This document shows positions 33,124 through 43,572 of a stretch of DNA of 64,000 bases, in pieces. This DNA comes from Colwellia hornerae (GTDB lineage: Bacteria; Pseudomonadota; Gammaproteobacteria; Enterobacterales; Alteromonadaceae). A program made the position numbers and the translations under genes. The notes below the pieces were generated by a model, which saw only the letters and a program-made list of their open reading frames with translations, had not been told where the DNA came from and did not search any database. The stretch lies in NCBI RefSeq assembly GCF_007954355.1, contig NZ_VOLR01000002.1:1-64000 (forward strand), in the 5' to 3' direction. Each line of letters starts with the position of its first letter. The first letter of the stretch is position 1.

Positions 33124-33294
33124 TATTCACATATATTTTAATGACTTTTCGTTGCAAAATTATTATTATATACAGGAGATTTTTTATCGCTAGGTGAAAT
33201 TTATATTTTCAACTACAACTTAGCACCAGCACTTAATTTTTTAAGTGATAAAAAATCGTTTTACGTTAATAAATATAACAGCGGAAACCATAAC

Positions 33295-34719
33295 ATGTCT
33301 CAGAGTAATGCGTCATCAGTAGACTACAACTTTGATGTTGTACGTCAATTTACTGTCATGACAGTAATATGGGGAATCTTCGGTACACTTGTTGGTGTTC
33401 TAATTGCGGCTCAATTAATTTGGCCTGCGTTGAATTTCGAAACACCTTGGTTGACTTACTCCCGTCTTCGTCCACTTCACACTAATGCTGTTATCTTTGC
33501 ATTTGGTACAAGTGCCTTATTTGCTAGTTCTTATTATGTTGTACAGCGCACCTGTAAAACAACATTATTTGGTGGCAAACTTGCTTCATTTACCTTTTGG
33601 GGCTGGCAAGCCGTTATTGTCCTTGCCGCAATCACGCTGCCAATGGGTTATACCTCAAGTAAAGAATATGCCGAACTAGAATGGCCAATTGATATTTTAA
33701 TTGCTGTTGTATGGATAAGTTACGCTATTGTTTTCTTTGGCACGCTCGTTAAACGTAAAACATCGCATATTTATGTTGCTAACTGGTTTTTCGGTGGTTT
33801 TATTCTTACAGTTGCGGTATTACACATTGGTAATTCAATGGTAATTCCTGTTTCTATGATGAAGTCTTATTCGATATACTCAGGTGCTATCGATGCGATG
33901 ATGCAGTGGTGGTATGGACATAACGCCGTTGGTTTCCTACTAACCGCAGGTTTCTTAGGGATGATGTATTACTTCGTACCTAAACAAGCTGAACGTCCGG
34001 TTTATTCTTATCGTTTATCTATAGTGCATTTTTGGGCGTTAGTTTCATTGTACATTTGGGCTGGTCCACATCACTTACATTATACTGCGTTGCCTGATTG
34101 GGCTCAGTCTGTAGGTATGGTAATGTCTATCGTGTTATTTCTGCCTTCTTGGGGTGGTATGATTAACGGTATTATGACCCTTTCTGGCGCATGGCATAAA
34201 CTTCGCCATGACCCTATTCTTCGCTTTCTTATTGTTTCATTGTCGTTCTACGGTATGTCTACCTTTGAAGGTCCAATGATGGCAATTAAATCTGTAAATG
34301 CACTTTCTCATTATACAGATTGGACTATCGGACATGTTCATTCAGGTGCTTTAGGCTGGGTTGCTATGGTTTCAATTGGTGCTATGTATCACTTAATTCC
34401 AGTGTTATTTAATCAAGGCCGTATGTATAGCATTAGGTTAATCAATGTACATTTTTGGTTACACACCTCAGGTATCGTTTTATACATAGTTGCTATGTGG
34501 ATTTCAGGTGTTATGCAAGGGTTAATGTGGAGAGCTGTTAACACTGATGGCACCTTAACTTACAGCTTTGTTGAAAGTTTAACCGCATCATACCCATTTT
34601 ACTTTATCCGTTTCGTTGGTGGTGTATTGGTTGTTGCTGGTTTCTTATTGATGGCTTACAACATGTTCAAAACTATCTATGCTAAAGACAACAGTCTTAA
34701 GCCCGTTGCCATAGATTAG
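33295..34719 (+). CDS. ccoN: cbb3-type cytochrome c oxidase subunit I, CcoN
   Basis: This 474-aa subunit carries the heme b and heme b3-CuB centre that reduces oxygen with high affinity. It has about twelve transmembrane segments with the histidine ligands of the family, seen in [26 protein letters not shown] and [10 protein letters not shown]. It heads ccoNOQP; the next gene begins after ten bases. Weak GCGGAA precedes the ATG. Confidence 0.97.
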   Translation: MSQSNASSVDYNFDVVRQFTVMTVIWGIFGTLVGVLIAAQLIWPALNFETPWLTYSRLRPLHTNAVIFAFGTSALFASSYYVVQRTCKTTLFGGKLASFTFWGWQAVIVLAAITLPMGYTSSKEYAELEWPIDILIAVVWISYAIVFFGTLVKRKTSHIYVANWFFGGFILTVAVLHIGNSMVIPVSMMKSYSIYSGAIDAMMQWWYGHNAVGFLLTAGFLGMMYYFVPKQAERPVYSYRLSIVHFWALVSLYIWAGPHHLHYTALPDWAQSVGMVMSIVLFLPSWGGMINGIMTLSGAWHKLRHDPILRFLIVSLSFYGMSTFEGPMMAIKSVNALSHYTDWTIGHVHSGALGWVAMVSIGAMYHLIPVLFNQGRMYSIRLINVHFWLHTSGIVLYIVAMWISGVMQGLMWRAVNTDGTLTYSFVESLTASYPFYFIRFVGGVLVVAGFLLMAYNMFKTIYAKDNSLKPVAID

Positions 34720-34729
34720 GAGACTGACG

Positions 34730-35374
34730 ATGAAAAATAAACATGAAAAATTTGAAACAAATGTTGGTTTGTTTGCTATTTTTACTATTCTCGCGATAAG
34801 TATTGGCGGCTTAGTTGAAATAACACCGTTGTTTTTTCAAAAAGCAACGACAACGCCTGTTGACAACCTCAGACCTTATACCGCTTTAGAGATGGAAGGT
34901 CGTGATATTTATATCCGTGAAGGTTGTAATGTTTGTCATAGTCAAATGATACGTCCTTTTCGCGCTGAAACAGAGCGATACGGTCACTATTCTGTAGCTG
35001 GCGAAGGCGTATGGGAACATCCTTTTTTATGGGGTTCTAAACGTACAGGGCCTGATTTAGCCCGTGTTGGTGGTCGTTATAGTGACGATTGGCATCGTGC
35101 GCATTTACTTGACCCTCGTTCAGTGGTTCCAGAGTCAAACATGCCTTCATTTAGCTGGTTGGATGAAAACAAGCTAGACGGCGAATTAACCGAGAAGAAA
35201 TTAGCTACTTTTAATTTCTTAACGCGTAATCGCAGCCATAAAGATGAACAAGGTAATCGTATCCCGTTATATTCAGCAGCAGACTTAGCCGGTGCTAAAG
35301 ATGCTGTTAAAGATAAAACGGAAATGGAAGCTCTTATTGCTTATTTGCAATCTCTCGGTCATGCGTTGAAATAA
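34730..35374 (+). CDS. ccoO: cbb3-type cytochrome c oxidase subunit II, CcoO
   Basis: This 214-aa membrane-anchored monoheme cytochrome c passes electrons from CcoP to CcoN. One N-terminal transmembrane segment (about residues 13-34) is followed by the heme motif [14 protein letters not shown], and a distal Met ligand is likely in ESNMPSF. Its stop overlaps the ccoQ start by one base. Confidence 0.96.
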   Translation: MKNKHEKFETNVGLFAIFTILAISIGGLVEITPLFFQKATTTPVDNLRPYTALEMEGRDIYIREGCNVCHSQMIRPFRAETERYGHYSVAGEGVWEHPFLWGSKRTGPDLARVGGRYSDDWHRAHLLDPRSVVPESNMPSFSWLDENKLDGELTEKKLATFNFLTRNRSHKDEQGNRIPLYSAADLAGAKDAVKDKTEMEALIAYLQSLGHALK

Positions 35375-35574
35375 TGATGATGGATTATGGCACCCTCAGA
35401 GGGTTAATAGCTTTATTAATATTGGCACTATTTATTATTATTGTGGTTTGGTCTTATTCTAAAAAGCGTAAAAGCGCTTTTGATGAAGCTGCAAACTCTA
35501 TCTTCGAAGAAGATAAAGAACAGACTGAACTTAATGACGTGAATGGCAAACAGGAGACTAATAAAAATGTCTAG
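35374..35574 (+). CDS. ccoQ: cbb3 oxidase small subunit CcoQ
   Basis: This 66-aa single-pass protein has a membrane segment at residues 10-28 followed by KKRKSAFDEAANSIF, the usual CcoQ pattern. It stabilises the assembled oxidase. It overlaps ccoO by one base and ccoP by eight. Confidence 0.9.
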   Translation: MMMDYGTLRGLIALLILALFIIIVVWSYSKKRKSAFDEAANSIFEEDKEQTELNDVNGKQETNKNV

Positions 35575-36532
35575 CTTCTGGAATATATGGGTTTGGGTTC
35601 TGACCCTTGGAACTTTAGTCGGTTGTTTTTTACTACTACGCTATTGTTTAAAGAACTTTGCGGGTGTTCCTGAAGGTGAGTCAATGGGACACACTTTTGA
35701 TGGCATCGAAGAGTTAAATAATCCTCTACCCCAATGGTGGAGTACATTTTTCTTACTCACTATCATCTGGGCTTTTGGGTATTTAGCCCTCTATGGTTTA
35801 GGCAATTGGACTGGTTTTATTGGTTGGAAAAGCTCTAACCAAGGAATTTTGAATCTTGCTGAGTCAAAAGCACAAATAATTGCTGCCAAAGAAAATGGCT
35901 ATTTAGTGCAATACGATCGAGAAATTGAAGCCGCTGATATAAAATACGGTCCAATTTTTGATGCCTATGCTGCACGTACCATTGAAGACTTAGCCACTGA
36001 TGAAGAAGCGTTAAAAGTAGGTCAACGCCTATATTTACAAAATTGTTCTCAGTGTCATGGCTCAAATGCAAGTGGTACCACAGGCTTCCCTAACCTAACC
36101 GATAAAGACTGGTTATATGGCGGAGACCCAGAATCAATTAAACATACCCTTTTATATGGTCGTAATGCTAATGGTATGATCGCTTGGGGCGCTGCATTAG
36201 GTGGTGATCAAGGCGTTAAAGATGTTACCGCTTATGTATTGAGTTTGAGTGGTCGTGAAGTTGATGTTGCAAGTGCTGCTGCTGGTAAAGAAAAGTTCGC
36301 TCTGTGCGCAAGTTGCCATGGTGCTGACGGCAAAGGTAGTTTAGCAATGGGTATTCCTTTAGGAGCACCTAACTTAACCGACAACATTTGGTTGTATGGC
36401 GCTTCTCCACGTGCTGTTGAGTCATCGATTAAAAATGGTCGAGCAGGTGTTATGCCCGCATGGAAAGATATTTTAGGTGAACAAAAAATACATGTAGTTA
36501 GTGCATATGTTTACAGTTTATCGCAAAAATAG
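35567..36532 (+). CDS. ccoP: cbb3-type cytochrome c oxidase subunit III, CcoP
   Basis: This 321-aa diheme cytochrome c is the electron entry subunit. It has two N-terminal hydrophobic segments and two heme motifs, NCSQCHG and CASCHG, in consecutive cytochrome domains. I chose ATG 35567 (MSSFWNIWVW) because AGGAG lies ten bases upstream; an upstream ATG at 35543 lacks such a site. A terminator follows. Confidence 0.96.
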   Translation: MSSFWNIWVWVLTLGTLVGCFLLLRYCLKNFAGVPEGESMGHTFDGIEELNNPLPQWWSTFFLLTIIWAFGYLALYGLGNWTGFIGWKSSNQGILNLAESKAQIIAAKENGYLVQYDREIEAADIKYGPIFDAYAARTIEDLATDEEALKVGQRLYLQNCSQCHGSNASGTTGFPNLTDKDWLYGGDPESIKHTLLYGRNANGMIAWGAALGGDQGVKDVTAYVLSLSGREVDVASAAAGKEKFALCASCHGADGKGSLAMGIPLGAPNLTDNIWLYGASPRAVESSIKNGRAGVMPAWKDILGEQKIHVVSAYVYSLSQK

Positions 36533-36555
36533 TTCAGGTAATTTGTCCTGAAATA

Positions 36556-36590
36556 AAAGCCTTGCCGTTTAATTACCGCAAGGCTTTTTT
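36556..36590 (+). terminator. Intrinsic terminator of ccoNOQP
   Basis: AAAGCCTTGC (36556-36565) pairs with GCAAGGCTTT (36578-36587) and is followed by T residues. It closes the structural oxidase operon and separates it from fixH. Confidence 0.9.
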
Positions 36591-36657
36591 ATATCTTTGA
36601 TACCACAAAAGTTGCTAGATTAGTGGTTTTTTAATAGTTCCTGTTCGAAAAAAGTCG

Positions 36658-36663
36658 TATAAT
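36658..36663 (+). promoter_or_regulatory. -10 element of the fixH promoter
   Basis: A perfect TATAAT stands 31 bases before the fixH ATG, after a gap that holds the ccoP terminator. The -35 region (TAGTTC at 36635-36640) is poor. It suggests that the assembly genes have their own promoter. Confidence 0.5.
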
Positions 36664-36693
36664 ATGCGCACTTTTATCGACTGAACTTTTAAC

Positions 36694-37188
36694 ATGAAAA
36701 CATCTTGGTATAAAGAGCCTTGGGCTTGGTTCGTTTTTATTCTCCCCGCTACAGCAGTTGTTGCTGGTATTGCGACTTATTTTATTGCCAACCATAATCC
36801 TGACCCGTTAGTCGTTGGTGATTATTATAAAAAAGGTAAAGCGATTAACTTAGAAGTTTCTAAAGTAAAACTTGCCCAAAAATTAGGGATGCGCTTTGCA
36901 TTAAAACTGGTTAATAACGAATTAGTTATCAAACCGACCGGTATTGATAAAGTATTTCCTGTGTTAAACCTTAATTTTTATCACCCGACTCTTGCTGAAA
37001 GAGATTTCTATTTAGCACTCACGGCTGATGGTAATGGTTATTTTAGGCATACCTTTGATGAACCGGTAAAAGGGAAGTGGCGCTTAACCATAACTCCTTT
37101 TGAAAATCACTGGAAAATTCAGAATACCATCACCTTACCCCAAAGTGAGTTTATCGATATTATTCCTAATGTTAGAGAAGCTAACTAA
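36694..37188 (+). CDS. fixH: FixH-family cbb3 oxidase assembly protein
   Basis: This 164-aa protein has one N-terminal membrane anchor (about residues 11-31) and a periplasmic domain with the DPLVVGDYYKKGKAIN block typical of FixH/CcoH. The family is needed for cbb3 assembly, probably with the copper ATPase CcoI encoded next. The gene starts a fixH-ccoI-ccoS-safE-like series. Confidence 0.88.
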   Translation: MKTSWYKEPWAWFVFILPATAVVAGIATYFIANHNPDPLVVGDYYKKGKAINLEVSKVKLAQKLGMRFALKLVNNELVIKPTGIDKVFPVLNLNFYHPTLAERDFYLALTADGNGYFRHTFDEPVKGKWRLTITPFENHWKIQNTITLPQSEFIDIIPNVREAN

Positions 37189-37276
37189 GCGCCAATAGTC
37201 ACTATTGCTTAGGTGTTGGTTACATCACCTAAGCAATAATCCTACAAAACATCCGTTATTTGCTTGGCCTCAATAT

Positions 37277-39685
37277 ATGAAAACACCTTGTTATCACTGC
37301 GGTGAAACTATCCCTAATGGGCTAAACTTATCGCTAAAAATTGAGCAAACTCTGCAGCCAATGTGCTGTATTGGGTGTCAAAGTGTTGCTCAAGCCATTA
37401 TTGATAACGGCTTGGGTGAATATTATCGCTTTAGAACCGCCCCCGCACAAAAAGGCGAACAACTCATCCCTGAGCAATTGCAACGTAATAAATTGCTTGA
37501 CGATGAAGGCTTACAAAGTGAATTTGCCTATAAAACGGATGATTATAACGAAACCATTCTAACCGTTGACGGTATAAGTTGTGCGGCTTGTGCTTGGCTT
37601 ATCGAAATGCAACTTATTAAGATAAACGGTTTAATTAAAATTAATGTTAATGCTACTACCCAACGTGCAACCATTCGATGGGATAATACTCAGGTGCAAC
37701 TTAGCCAACTTATTAATCATATTGCCAATATTGGTTACCAAGCGCTTCCCTTCAAAGCGAGTACCGCAGAACAACTTAATAAAACTCAAAGTAATAATTA
37801 TATAAAACGCTTAGGTATCTCTGGCATTTTAATGATGCAAGTCATGATGATAGCATTTGGTCTGTACTTTGGCGCTTTTTCAGGTATGGATGAGTACAAC
37901 TTAATCTACTTACGTTATGCGAGCTTGTTTTTAACGCTACCCATAGTTACTTATGGCGCCTTACCTTTTTATAAAGGTGCCATTAATGCTTTAAAAGCTA
38001 AGCGTTTATCAATGGATGTTCCGGTTGCTATTGCCATTTCACTGGCTTTTTCAGCCAGTGCTTGGGCAACGATTACTCAGCAAGGTGAGGTCTATTTCGA
38101 ATCAGTGTCAATGTTTACCTTTTTACTACTCATTGGTAAGTTTTTAGAATTTAGAGCACGCAGCCGCGCTGCCGAAGTTTCCGCTAATTTACTCAAATTA
38201 ATGCCAATGACAGCAACAAAACTCATTGATGAAAACGGCATAAAAAAAGAGCTACTGCTACCTGCTAAAAAACTTTGTCCTCTTGATATCGTCTTAATAA
38301 AACCAGGTGAAGTTGTTCCAGCAGATGGCACCATTATTTCGGGCAATAGCCAACTCAACGAAGCGATGCTATCGGGTGAGCAGTTACCATTAAATAAATC
38401 TGTCGGCGATACGGTCTTTGCTGGCACTATAAATGGTGACGGTAATATCAACGTTGAGGTTAAACAAGCCACTGAACATTCTTTTTTAAGTCAGCTGATC
38501 AGATTAAGTGAATCGTCTCAGGCGCACAAACCCAAATTAGCGAAATTATCAGATAAAATAGCCCAATATTTTGTCGCGGTTATTTTGTTAACCGCCATAG
38601 GTACAGCTTTCTATTGGCAACAACATTTACCTGAAGAAGCTTTTTGGATCACCTTATCGGTGTTAGTTGCGACCTGCCCCTGCGCTTTGTCACTGGCAAC
38701 CCCAACCGCGTTAACCTGTGCAACAACCCGCTTAAATCGTGAAGGTATCATGATAAAATCGGCACATGTTATGGAAACCTTACCGAAATTAACCACCATT
38801 GCCTTTGATAAAACAGGTACCTTAACTTCAGGTGATTTTTCTATTAATGAAATAAAACACTTTAATAATGAAAAGATTAATTATAGTAAGCAGCAGGTTT
38901 TATCTATAGCAGCAGCGCTCGAATCATATTCAGAACACCCCTTAGCAAAACCGTTTAAAGCATTTCGGGATTATTCCTATCTTACTGAAGCCGTTGAAAT
39001 TAAATCAGGTGCGGGCATTCAAGGTAAAATAAACGGTAAGATTTTTCAAATAGGTAAGCCTAATTGGTTACTTAGCGAATCAGAAATGTTGCCAGAATTT
39101 GCGACGGCTTCATGTCTATTACTAGCCGATAACATCTTAGTGGCGGCTTTCTACTTAAGCGATGAAATTCGTGATGATGCTAAAATACTGCTAAATGATT
39201 TAAAGAAAAGTAATATTTATACCATCATGCTATCGGGCGATAACCCAGCTGGCTGTGAAAAGGTCCAAGCGTCATTAAATTTAAATGAAGTACATAGCGC
39301 TTTAACCGCGACAAATAAAATGGCGGTAATAAAAAACCAACCTAAAATATCAACGGTTGCTATGGTAGGCGATGGCGTAAATGATACCCCCGTATTCGGC
39401 GCAGCTCATGTGTCCATTGCCATGGGCAGTGGCACCGATATAGCTAAAAGTGGTGCTGATGTTATTTTACTTAATAATCGTTTAAAGTCGATAACAACAC
39501 TAAGGCGGGTCGCCAATAAAACCCGTCGCATTATTTGGCAAAATTATTTTTGGGCATTTGGTTATAATGCCATCGTATTGCCTCTTGCTGTTTCAGGCTT
39601 CATAACCCCCTATATGGCGGTTATAGGCATGTCAGCGAGCTCGATATTGGTTATCACTAATTCATTACGTTTATTAAAAAAGTAA
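37277..39685 (+). CDS. ccoI: Copper-exporting P1B ATPase CcoI/FixI
   Basis: This pump of about 802 aa supplies copper for the CuB centre. The N terminus has a cysteine-rich segment (CYHCG, CCIGCQ) and a metal-binding domain with GISCAACAW. The pump core has LSGEQLPLNKS, the copper-path CPC in ATCPCALSLATPTAL, the phosphorylation site FDKTGTLTSGD, SEHPLAK and the GDGVNDTPVFGAAHVSIAMG hinge. I chose ATG 37277 (MKTPCYHCGE). A longer frame from 37205 adds 24 residues that do not look like the family. Confidence 0.94.
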   Translation: MKTPCYHCGETIPNGLNLSLKIEQTLQPMCCIGCQSVAQAIIDNGLGEYYRFRTAPAQKGEQLIPEQLQRNKLLDDEGLQSEFAYKTDDYNETILTVDGISCAACAWLIEMQLIKINGLIKINVNATTQRATIRWDNTQVQLSQLINHIANIGYQALPFKASTAEQLNKTQSNNYIKRLGISGILMMQVMMIAFGLYFGAFSGMDEYNLIYLRYASLFLTLPIVTYGALPFYKGAINALKAKRLSMDVPVAIAISLAFSASAWATITQQGEVYFESVSMFTFLLLIGKFLEFRARSRAAEVSANLLKLMPMTATKLIDENGIKKELLLPAKKLCPLDIVLIKPGEVVPADGTIISGNSQLNEAMLSGEQLPLNKSVGDTVFAGTINGDGNINVEVKQATEHSFLSQLIRLSESSQAHKPKLAKLSDKIAQYFVAVILLTAIGTAFYWQQHLPEEAFWITLSVLVATCPCALSLATPTALTCATTRLNREGIMIKSAHVMETLPKLTTIAFDKTGTLTSGDFSINEIKHFNNEKINYSKQQVLSIAAALESYSEHPLAKPFKAFRDYSYLTEAVEIKSGAGIQGKINGKIFQIGKPNWLLSESEMLPEFATASCLLLADNILVAAFYLSDEIRDDAKILLNDLKKSNIYTIMLSGDNPAGCEKVQASLNLNEVHSALTATNKMAVIKNQPKISTVAMVGDGVNDTPVFGAAHVSIAMGSGTDIAKSGADVILLNNRLKSITTLRRVANKTRRIIWQNYFWAFGYNAIVLPLAVSGFITPYMAVIGMSASSILVITNSLRLLKK

Positions 39686-39713
39686 ACGGCAACCTAAATA
39701 GAGCATAAAGACC

Positions 39714-39926
39714 ATGAGCATTATTTATATTTTGATCCCTATTGCGATAATACTTACCTCTATCGCTATATATCTATTTTTCTGGGCAGTAAAAACTGAA
39801 CAGTTTGATGATTTAGAAAAACAAGGCATGAGTATCTTGTTCGATGATAATGAAAAAATTGTCACTAAAGATGCCACTGAAACTAACAGCCCAAAAACAG
39901 CTAAAAATAATACGGGTAGTAAATAA
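39714..39926 (+). CDS. ccoS: cbb3 oxidase assembly protein CcoS
   Basis: This 70-aa protein has one membrane segment followed by FFWAVKTEQFDDLEKQGMSILFDD, the CcoS signature. It is required for cofactor insertion into cbb3 oxidase. It starts 28 bases after ccoI and ends five bases before the next gene. Confidence 0.93.
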   Translation: MSIIYILIPIAIILTSIAIYLFFWAVKTEQFDDLEKQGMSILFDDNEKIVTKDATETNSPKTAKNNTGSK

Positions 39927-39931
39927 CGGCT

Positions 39932-40609
39932 ATGTTAAGTATTGATTATTTATCGGCATTCATTATTGGTTTGTTAGGCTCTGGGCACTGTATCGGTATG
40001 TGTGGTGGTATAACCACGATGTTAACATCAGCTATTTCACCACAACAAAAAGGCAGTGACAAATTTAAACTGGTCAGTGCTTATCATGTTGGTCGAATTT
40101 TTACTTATAGTTTAATTGGTGCAATCGTTGGATTTAGTAGTTCTATTGCAATAAAAAGTATTGGCGTTCCGTTAGGTTTTTTACGCTTGTTCGCCGCAGT
40201 ATTTTTAATTTTATTGGGCTTATATCTAGGCCAATGGTTAATGTGGCTATCAAAAGTTGAAAAAATAGGTAAATTCCTTTGGCGCTATCTATCCCCGTTG
40301 AGCAAAAGATTTATTCCCATTAATAACGCTAAACAAGCTTTAGCATTAGGTGCGATCTGGGGATGGTTACCTTGCGGTTTAGTCTACTCAACCTTAACCT
40401 GGTCATTAGCCAGTGGAAATGCCCTAAGTGGCGCCCTTATAATGACCAGCTTTGGTTTAGGTACCTTACCGGCATTATTAAGTATTTCATTAGGTTCTTT
40501 CGGTATAAAGTCTTTGTTAACAAACATTAAATTTAAAAAAATAATGGCTTTAATGATAATTTTATACGGAATATACAGTTTAATGTTTGCATATCAGCAA
40601 TTGTTTTAA
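39932..40609 (+). CDS. TauE/SafE (DsbD_2-like) membrane protein linked to cbb3 assembly
   Basis: This 225-aa protein has about six transmembrane segments. Two motifs carry single cysteines in the membrane: GSGHCIGMCGG (Cys-x3-Cys, about residue 21) and GWLPCGLVY (about residue 149). This pattern marks the sulfite-exporter-annotated group that accompanies ccoS in many gammaproteobacteria. A role in copper or thiol handling for oxidase assembly fits the context; sulfite export is an annotation by family name only. Confidence 0.85.
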   Translation: MLSIDYLSAFIIGLLGSGHCIGMCGGITTMLTSAISPQQKGSDKFKLVSAYHVGRIFTYSLIGAIVGFSSSIAIKSIGVPLGFLRLFAAVFLILLGLYLGQWLMWLSKVEKIGKFLWRYLSPLSKRFIPINNAKQALALGAIWGWLPCGLVYSTLTWSLASGNALSGALIMTSFGLGTLPALLSISLGSFGIKSLLTNIKFKKIMALMIILYGIYSLMFAYQQLF

Positions 40610-40610
40610 T

Positions 40611-40624
40611 ATGATCTATATCAT
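40611..40624 (+). promoter_or_regulatory. FNR box upstream of fnr
   Basis: ATGATctatATCAT is a perfect palindrome that contains the FNR core TGAT-N4-ATCA. It lies 25 bases before the fnr ATG, a position that fits repression by FNR of its own gene, known in E. coli. It could also affect transcripts from the upstream ccoS series. Confidence 0.65.
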
Positions 40625-40648
40625 CGAAGATAACTCACTTAGGTTAAT

Positions 40649-41368
40649 ATGTATAAAAAGCCATGTTCTACATCTCAACATATCCATTGTCAAAATTGTA
40701 GTATCAGCGAGCTGTGTTTACCGTTTTCTTTAAATGATAAAGAACTGGATACACTAGACAGTATTATTGACCGAAAACGCCCTATCCATAAAGGTGAACA
40801 AATTTTCCAAGATGGCGATAAAATGCAAGCTTTGTACGCAATACGCTCTGGAACATTCAAAACATTTACGGTAAATGAACAAGGTGAAGAACAAATTACT
40901 GGTTTTCATTTAGCGGGAGATTTATTAGGTTTTGATGCTATTGCTGAGTCAGAGCACCCTAGTTTCGCCAAAGCTTTAGAAACATCTATGGTCTGTGAGA
41001 TACCTTACAATACCCTAGATTCATTATCGAATACCATGCCTAAGTTAAAGAAACAAATTCTTCGCATGATGAGCTCAGAAATACGTTCAGACCAAGAAAT
41101 GTTAACACTACTTAATCGCAAAAATGCCGAACAACGCTTAGCGACTTTTATTTCAACATTGGCGAGTCGTTACCATGCCCGTGGCATGTCATTGACAGAC
41201 TTTCGCCTAACAATGACTCGCAGTGACATTGGTAATTATATTGGTTTAACGGTTGAAACTATCAGTAGATTATTAAATCGTTTCCAAAAAAATGAATTAA
41301 TTACGGTAGACGGAAAACTGATCACTATTATTAATATGGATAAACTTAACGAGTGTGCTTCATTGTAG
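40649..41368 (+). CDS. fnr: FNR/EtrA oxygen-sensing transcription regulator
   Basis: This 239-aa CRP-family regulator senses oxygen by a [4Fe-4S] cluster. The three N-terminal cysteines are in [14 protein letters not shown] (about residues 20-29), and the fourth is in TSMVCEIP (about residue 115). The cyclic-nucleotide-like fold and the recognition helix [13 protein letters not shown], with the Glu and Ser/Arg that read TTGAT, are intact. It is very close to E. coli FNR and to Shewanella EtrA. It should regulate the cco genes. Confidence 0.96.
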   Translation: MYKKPCSTSQHIHCQNCSISELCLPFSLNDKELDTLDSIIDRKRPIHKGEQIFQDGDKMQALYAIRSGTFKTFTVNEQGEEQITGFHLAGDLLGFDAIAESEHPSFAKALETSMVCEIPYNTLDSLSNTMPKLKKQILRMMSSEIRSDQEMLTLLNRKNAEQRLATFISTLASRYHARGMSLTDFRLTMTRSDIGNYIGLTVETISRLLNRFQKNELITVDGKLITIINMDKLNECASL

Positions 41369-41397
41369 TTTATCGCTTTTATAAAAAAATTATGAAA

Positions 41398-41430
41398 AAA
41401 TGCTTAACATTAATAATGTTAAGCATTTTT
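41398..41430 (+). terminator. Intrinsic terminator after fnr
   Basis: TGCTTAACATT (41401-41411) and AATGTTAAGCA (41415-41425) form a perfect stem with a three-base loop. A residues flank it on the left and a long T run on the right. Confidence 0.92.
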
Positions 41431-41519
41431 TTTATTGAAATATTATGATTTAAAGCAAATAATATTTGCTAGTTATGGTCTATTATTAATATTATTTAAT
41501 AAGTTAGGGAGTAAATGTT

Positions 41520-42446
41520 ATGGATAAGTATAAAAAAATATTAGCGGTTATTGATCCAACCACTGAAAATCAAAAAGCATTAAAACGTGCGATTGAGTTA
41601 GCACGTCATAGTGGCGGACAGATCACGGCATTTTTAACCATTTATGATTTATCTTATGAAATGACCACCATGCTTTCAGGCTCAGAACGAGAAGCAATGC
41701 GTCAATCGGTCATTAATGATCGCCAACAATGGTTAGAAGAAAAAATTGCCGAAACCGATCACGGTAATATGACCATAGACATTTGTATTATTTGGCATAA
41801 CCGTCCGTTTGAAAAAATCATCAAAAAAGTAATGGCTGAAAACTTTGATATTGTCATCAAAGGTACCCATCAACATGATAAACTCAAATCGGTTATTTTT
41901 ACCCCAACAGATTGGCATATTTTAAGAAAATGCCCGTGCCCAGTATTACTGGTTAAAGACCATAGCTGGCCAAACAATGGTAATTTACTTACCGCGCTCA
42001 ATATCGGTAGTGATGATGAGGATCACAAAGCATTAAATAATAAATTAACCCAAGAATCAATGCTGCTTTCTTCACTCATTAAAGCCAATGTTCATTTAGT
42101 CAATTCTTACCCAGGTACACCGGTGAATATTGCCATTGAAATCCCAGAGTTCAATGCCTGTGAATATAACGATACTATGTTTAATCATCACAAAAGTGCT
42201 ATGCATGATCATGCGAATAGCTTTAATATCCCCCTTGAAAACACCCATGTTAAAGAAGGTTTACCTGAAGATGTCATTCAAAGTATATCTAAGTACATTG
42301 ATGCTGAATTAGTTGTTTTAGGTACTATTGGTCGTACTGGGATTTCAGCGGCACTTATTGGCAACACCGCAGAGCATGTCATTGATCGTCTTAACTGTGA
42401 TGTATTAGCGATTAAACCCGATGGTTACGTATCTCCATTGGCCTAA
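41520..42446 (+). CDS. uspE: Universal stress protein UspE
   Basis: This 308-aa protein has two tandem Usp domains (about residues 1-150 and 160-305). The second keeps the nucleotide-binding pattern in LGTIGRTGISAALIGNTAEHV. The first is the divergent UspE type (IKGTHQHDKLKSVIFTPTDWHILR). UspE acts in stress survival, motility and adhesion. The position directly after fnr is conserved in enterobacteria and Alteromonadales. Confidence 0.93.
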   Translation: MDKYKKILAVIDPTTENQKALKRAIELARHSGGQITAFLTIYDLSYEMTTMLSGSEREAMRQSVINDRQQWLEEKIAETDHGNMTIDICIIWHNRPFEKIIKKVMAENFDIVIKGTHQHDKLKSVIFTPTDWHILRKCPCPVLLVKDHSWPNNGNLLTALNIGSDDEDHKALNNKLTQESMLLSSLIKANVHLVNSYPGTPVNIAIEIPEFNACEYNDTMFNHHKSAMHDHANSFNIPLENTHVKEGLPEDVIQSISKYIDAELVVLGTIGRTGISAALIGNTAEHVIDRLNCDVLAIKPDGYVSPLA

Positions 42447-42491
42447 TGACCAAGGCATTAGTGCCACTTGCTTAATATTTAAATATCTATT

Positions 42492-42519
42492 AAAAAGCCA
42501 AGGATTTTCTTGGCTTTTT
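42492..42519 (+). terminator. Intrinsic terminator after uspE
   Basis: AAAAAGCCAAG (42492-42502) pairs with CTTGGCTTTTT (42509-42519) around a six-base loop. The arm's own T residues provide the U tract. It separates uspE from ttcA. Confidence 0.88.
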
Positions 42520-42577
42520 GCTATACTACGCGCCGTAAAATTGATCTTTTTTATTTTAAACATCTCTAGGAAACACT

Positions 42578-43540
42578 ATGAGCGCTCAATCAGCGACACC
42601 AATAACATCTTTAACACCCAGCCAAAAAATACAGCTGAGTAAACTTGAGAAGCGCTTAAGACGACATGTTGGCCAAGCTATCGCACAATACAATATGATA
42701 GAAGATGGCGATAAAATAATGGTGTGCTTATCGGGTGGCAAAGACAGCTATGCCCTACTGGCTATTTTAATGTTGTTGAAAGAATCTGCGCCTATTCATT
42801 TTGATATAGTTGCTGTAAATCTCGATCAAAAACAACCAGGCTTTCCTGAACATATCCTTCCCGAATACTTAGACGCTTTGGGAATTGAATATAAAATTGC
42901 ACAAGAAGATACCTACTCCATTGTTAAAGACAAAATACCTGAGGGGAAAACGACCTGTAGTTTGTGTTCTCGTTTACGACGAGCTATTTTGTACAAGGTC
43001 GCTGCAGAAATTGGTGCAACTAAGATTGCCTTAGGCCATCATCGTGATGATATGGTTGAAACGCTGATGCTAAATATGTTCTATGGCGGTAAATTAAAAT
43101 CAATGCCAGCAAAATTGGTTTCCGATAATGGTGAGCATGTCGTTATTCGACCGTTAGCTTTTTGTAAAGAAGCAGAACTTATCCAATACGCACAACTAAA
43201 AGCGTTCCCTATTATTCCTTGTAACTTATGTGGCTCTCAACCTAATTTACAACGTCAAAACATCAAAAAAATGCTACAAGACTGGAATGTTAATCATCCA
43301 GGACGTATTGAATCGATGTTTACTGCAATTCGCAACGTGGTACCATCACATTTGTGCGATAGTGAGCTCTTTGATTTTAAAGGGATTAATGCTGATTCAG
43401 GTATTATCAATGGTGGCGATACCGCTTTTGATGATGAACCTATTATTGCCACGCAATTAACAAACAATGGCAATTTTGAAGATAATTCAAAAGCAACATT
43501 CTCATTAAGTAACAGTTTAAATGTTATAGAAATAAAGTAA
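42578..43540 (+). CDS. ttcA: tRNA 2-thiocytidine synthetase TtcA
   Basis: This 320-aa enzyme makes 2-thiocytidine at position 32 of tRNA. The PP-loop ATPase motif is [11 protein letters not shown] (about residue 49). The iron-sulfur cluster cysteines are in [11 protein letters not shown] and [12 protein letters not shown]. The last 50 residues are a variable tail. It is monocistronic. Confidence 0.95.
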   Translation: MSAQSATPITSLTPSQKIQLSKLEKRLRRHVGQAIAQYNMIEDGDKIMVCLSGGKDSYALLAILMLLKESAPIHFDIVAVNLDQKQPGFPEHILPEYLDALGIEYKIAQEDTYSIVKDKIPEGKTTCSLCSRLRRAILYKVAAEIGATKIALGHHRDDMVETLMLNMFYGGKLKSMPAKLVSDNGEHVVIRPLAFCKEAELIQYAQLKAFPIIPCNLCGSQPNLQRQNIKKMLQDWNVNHPGRIESMFTAIRNVVPSHLCDSELFDFKGINADSGIINGGDTAFDDEPIIATQLTNNGNFEDNSKATFSLSNSLNVIEIK

Positions 43541-43572
43541 AATCTATCTTAATTGCTATTAAGTAACTAAGC

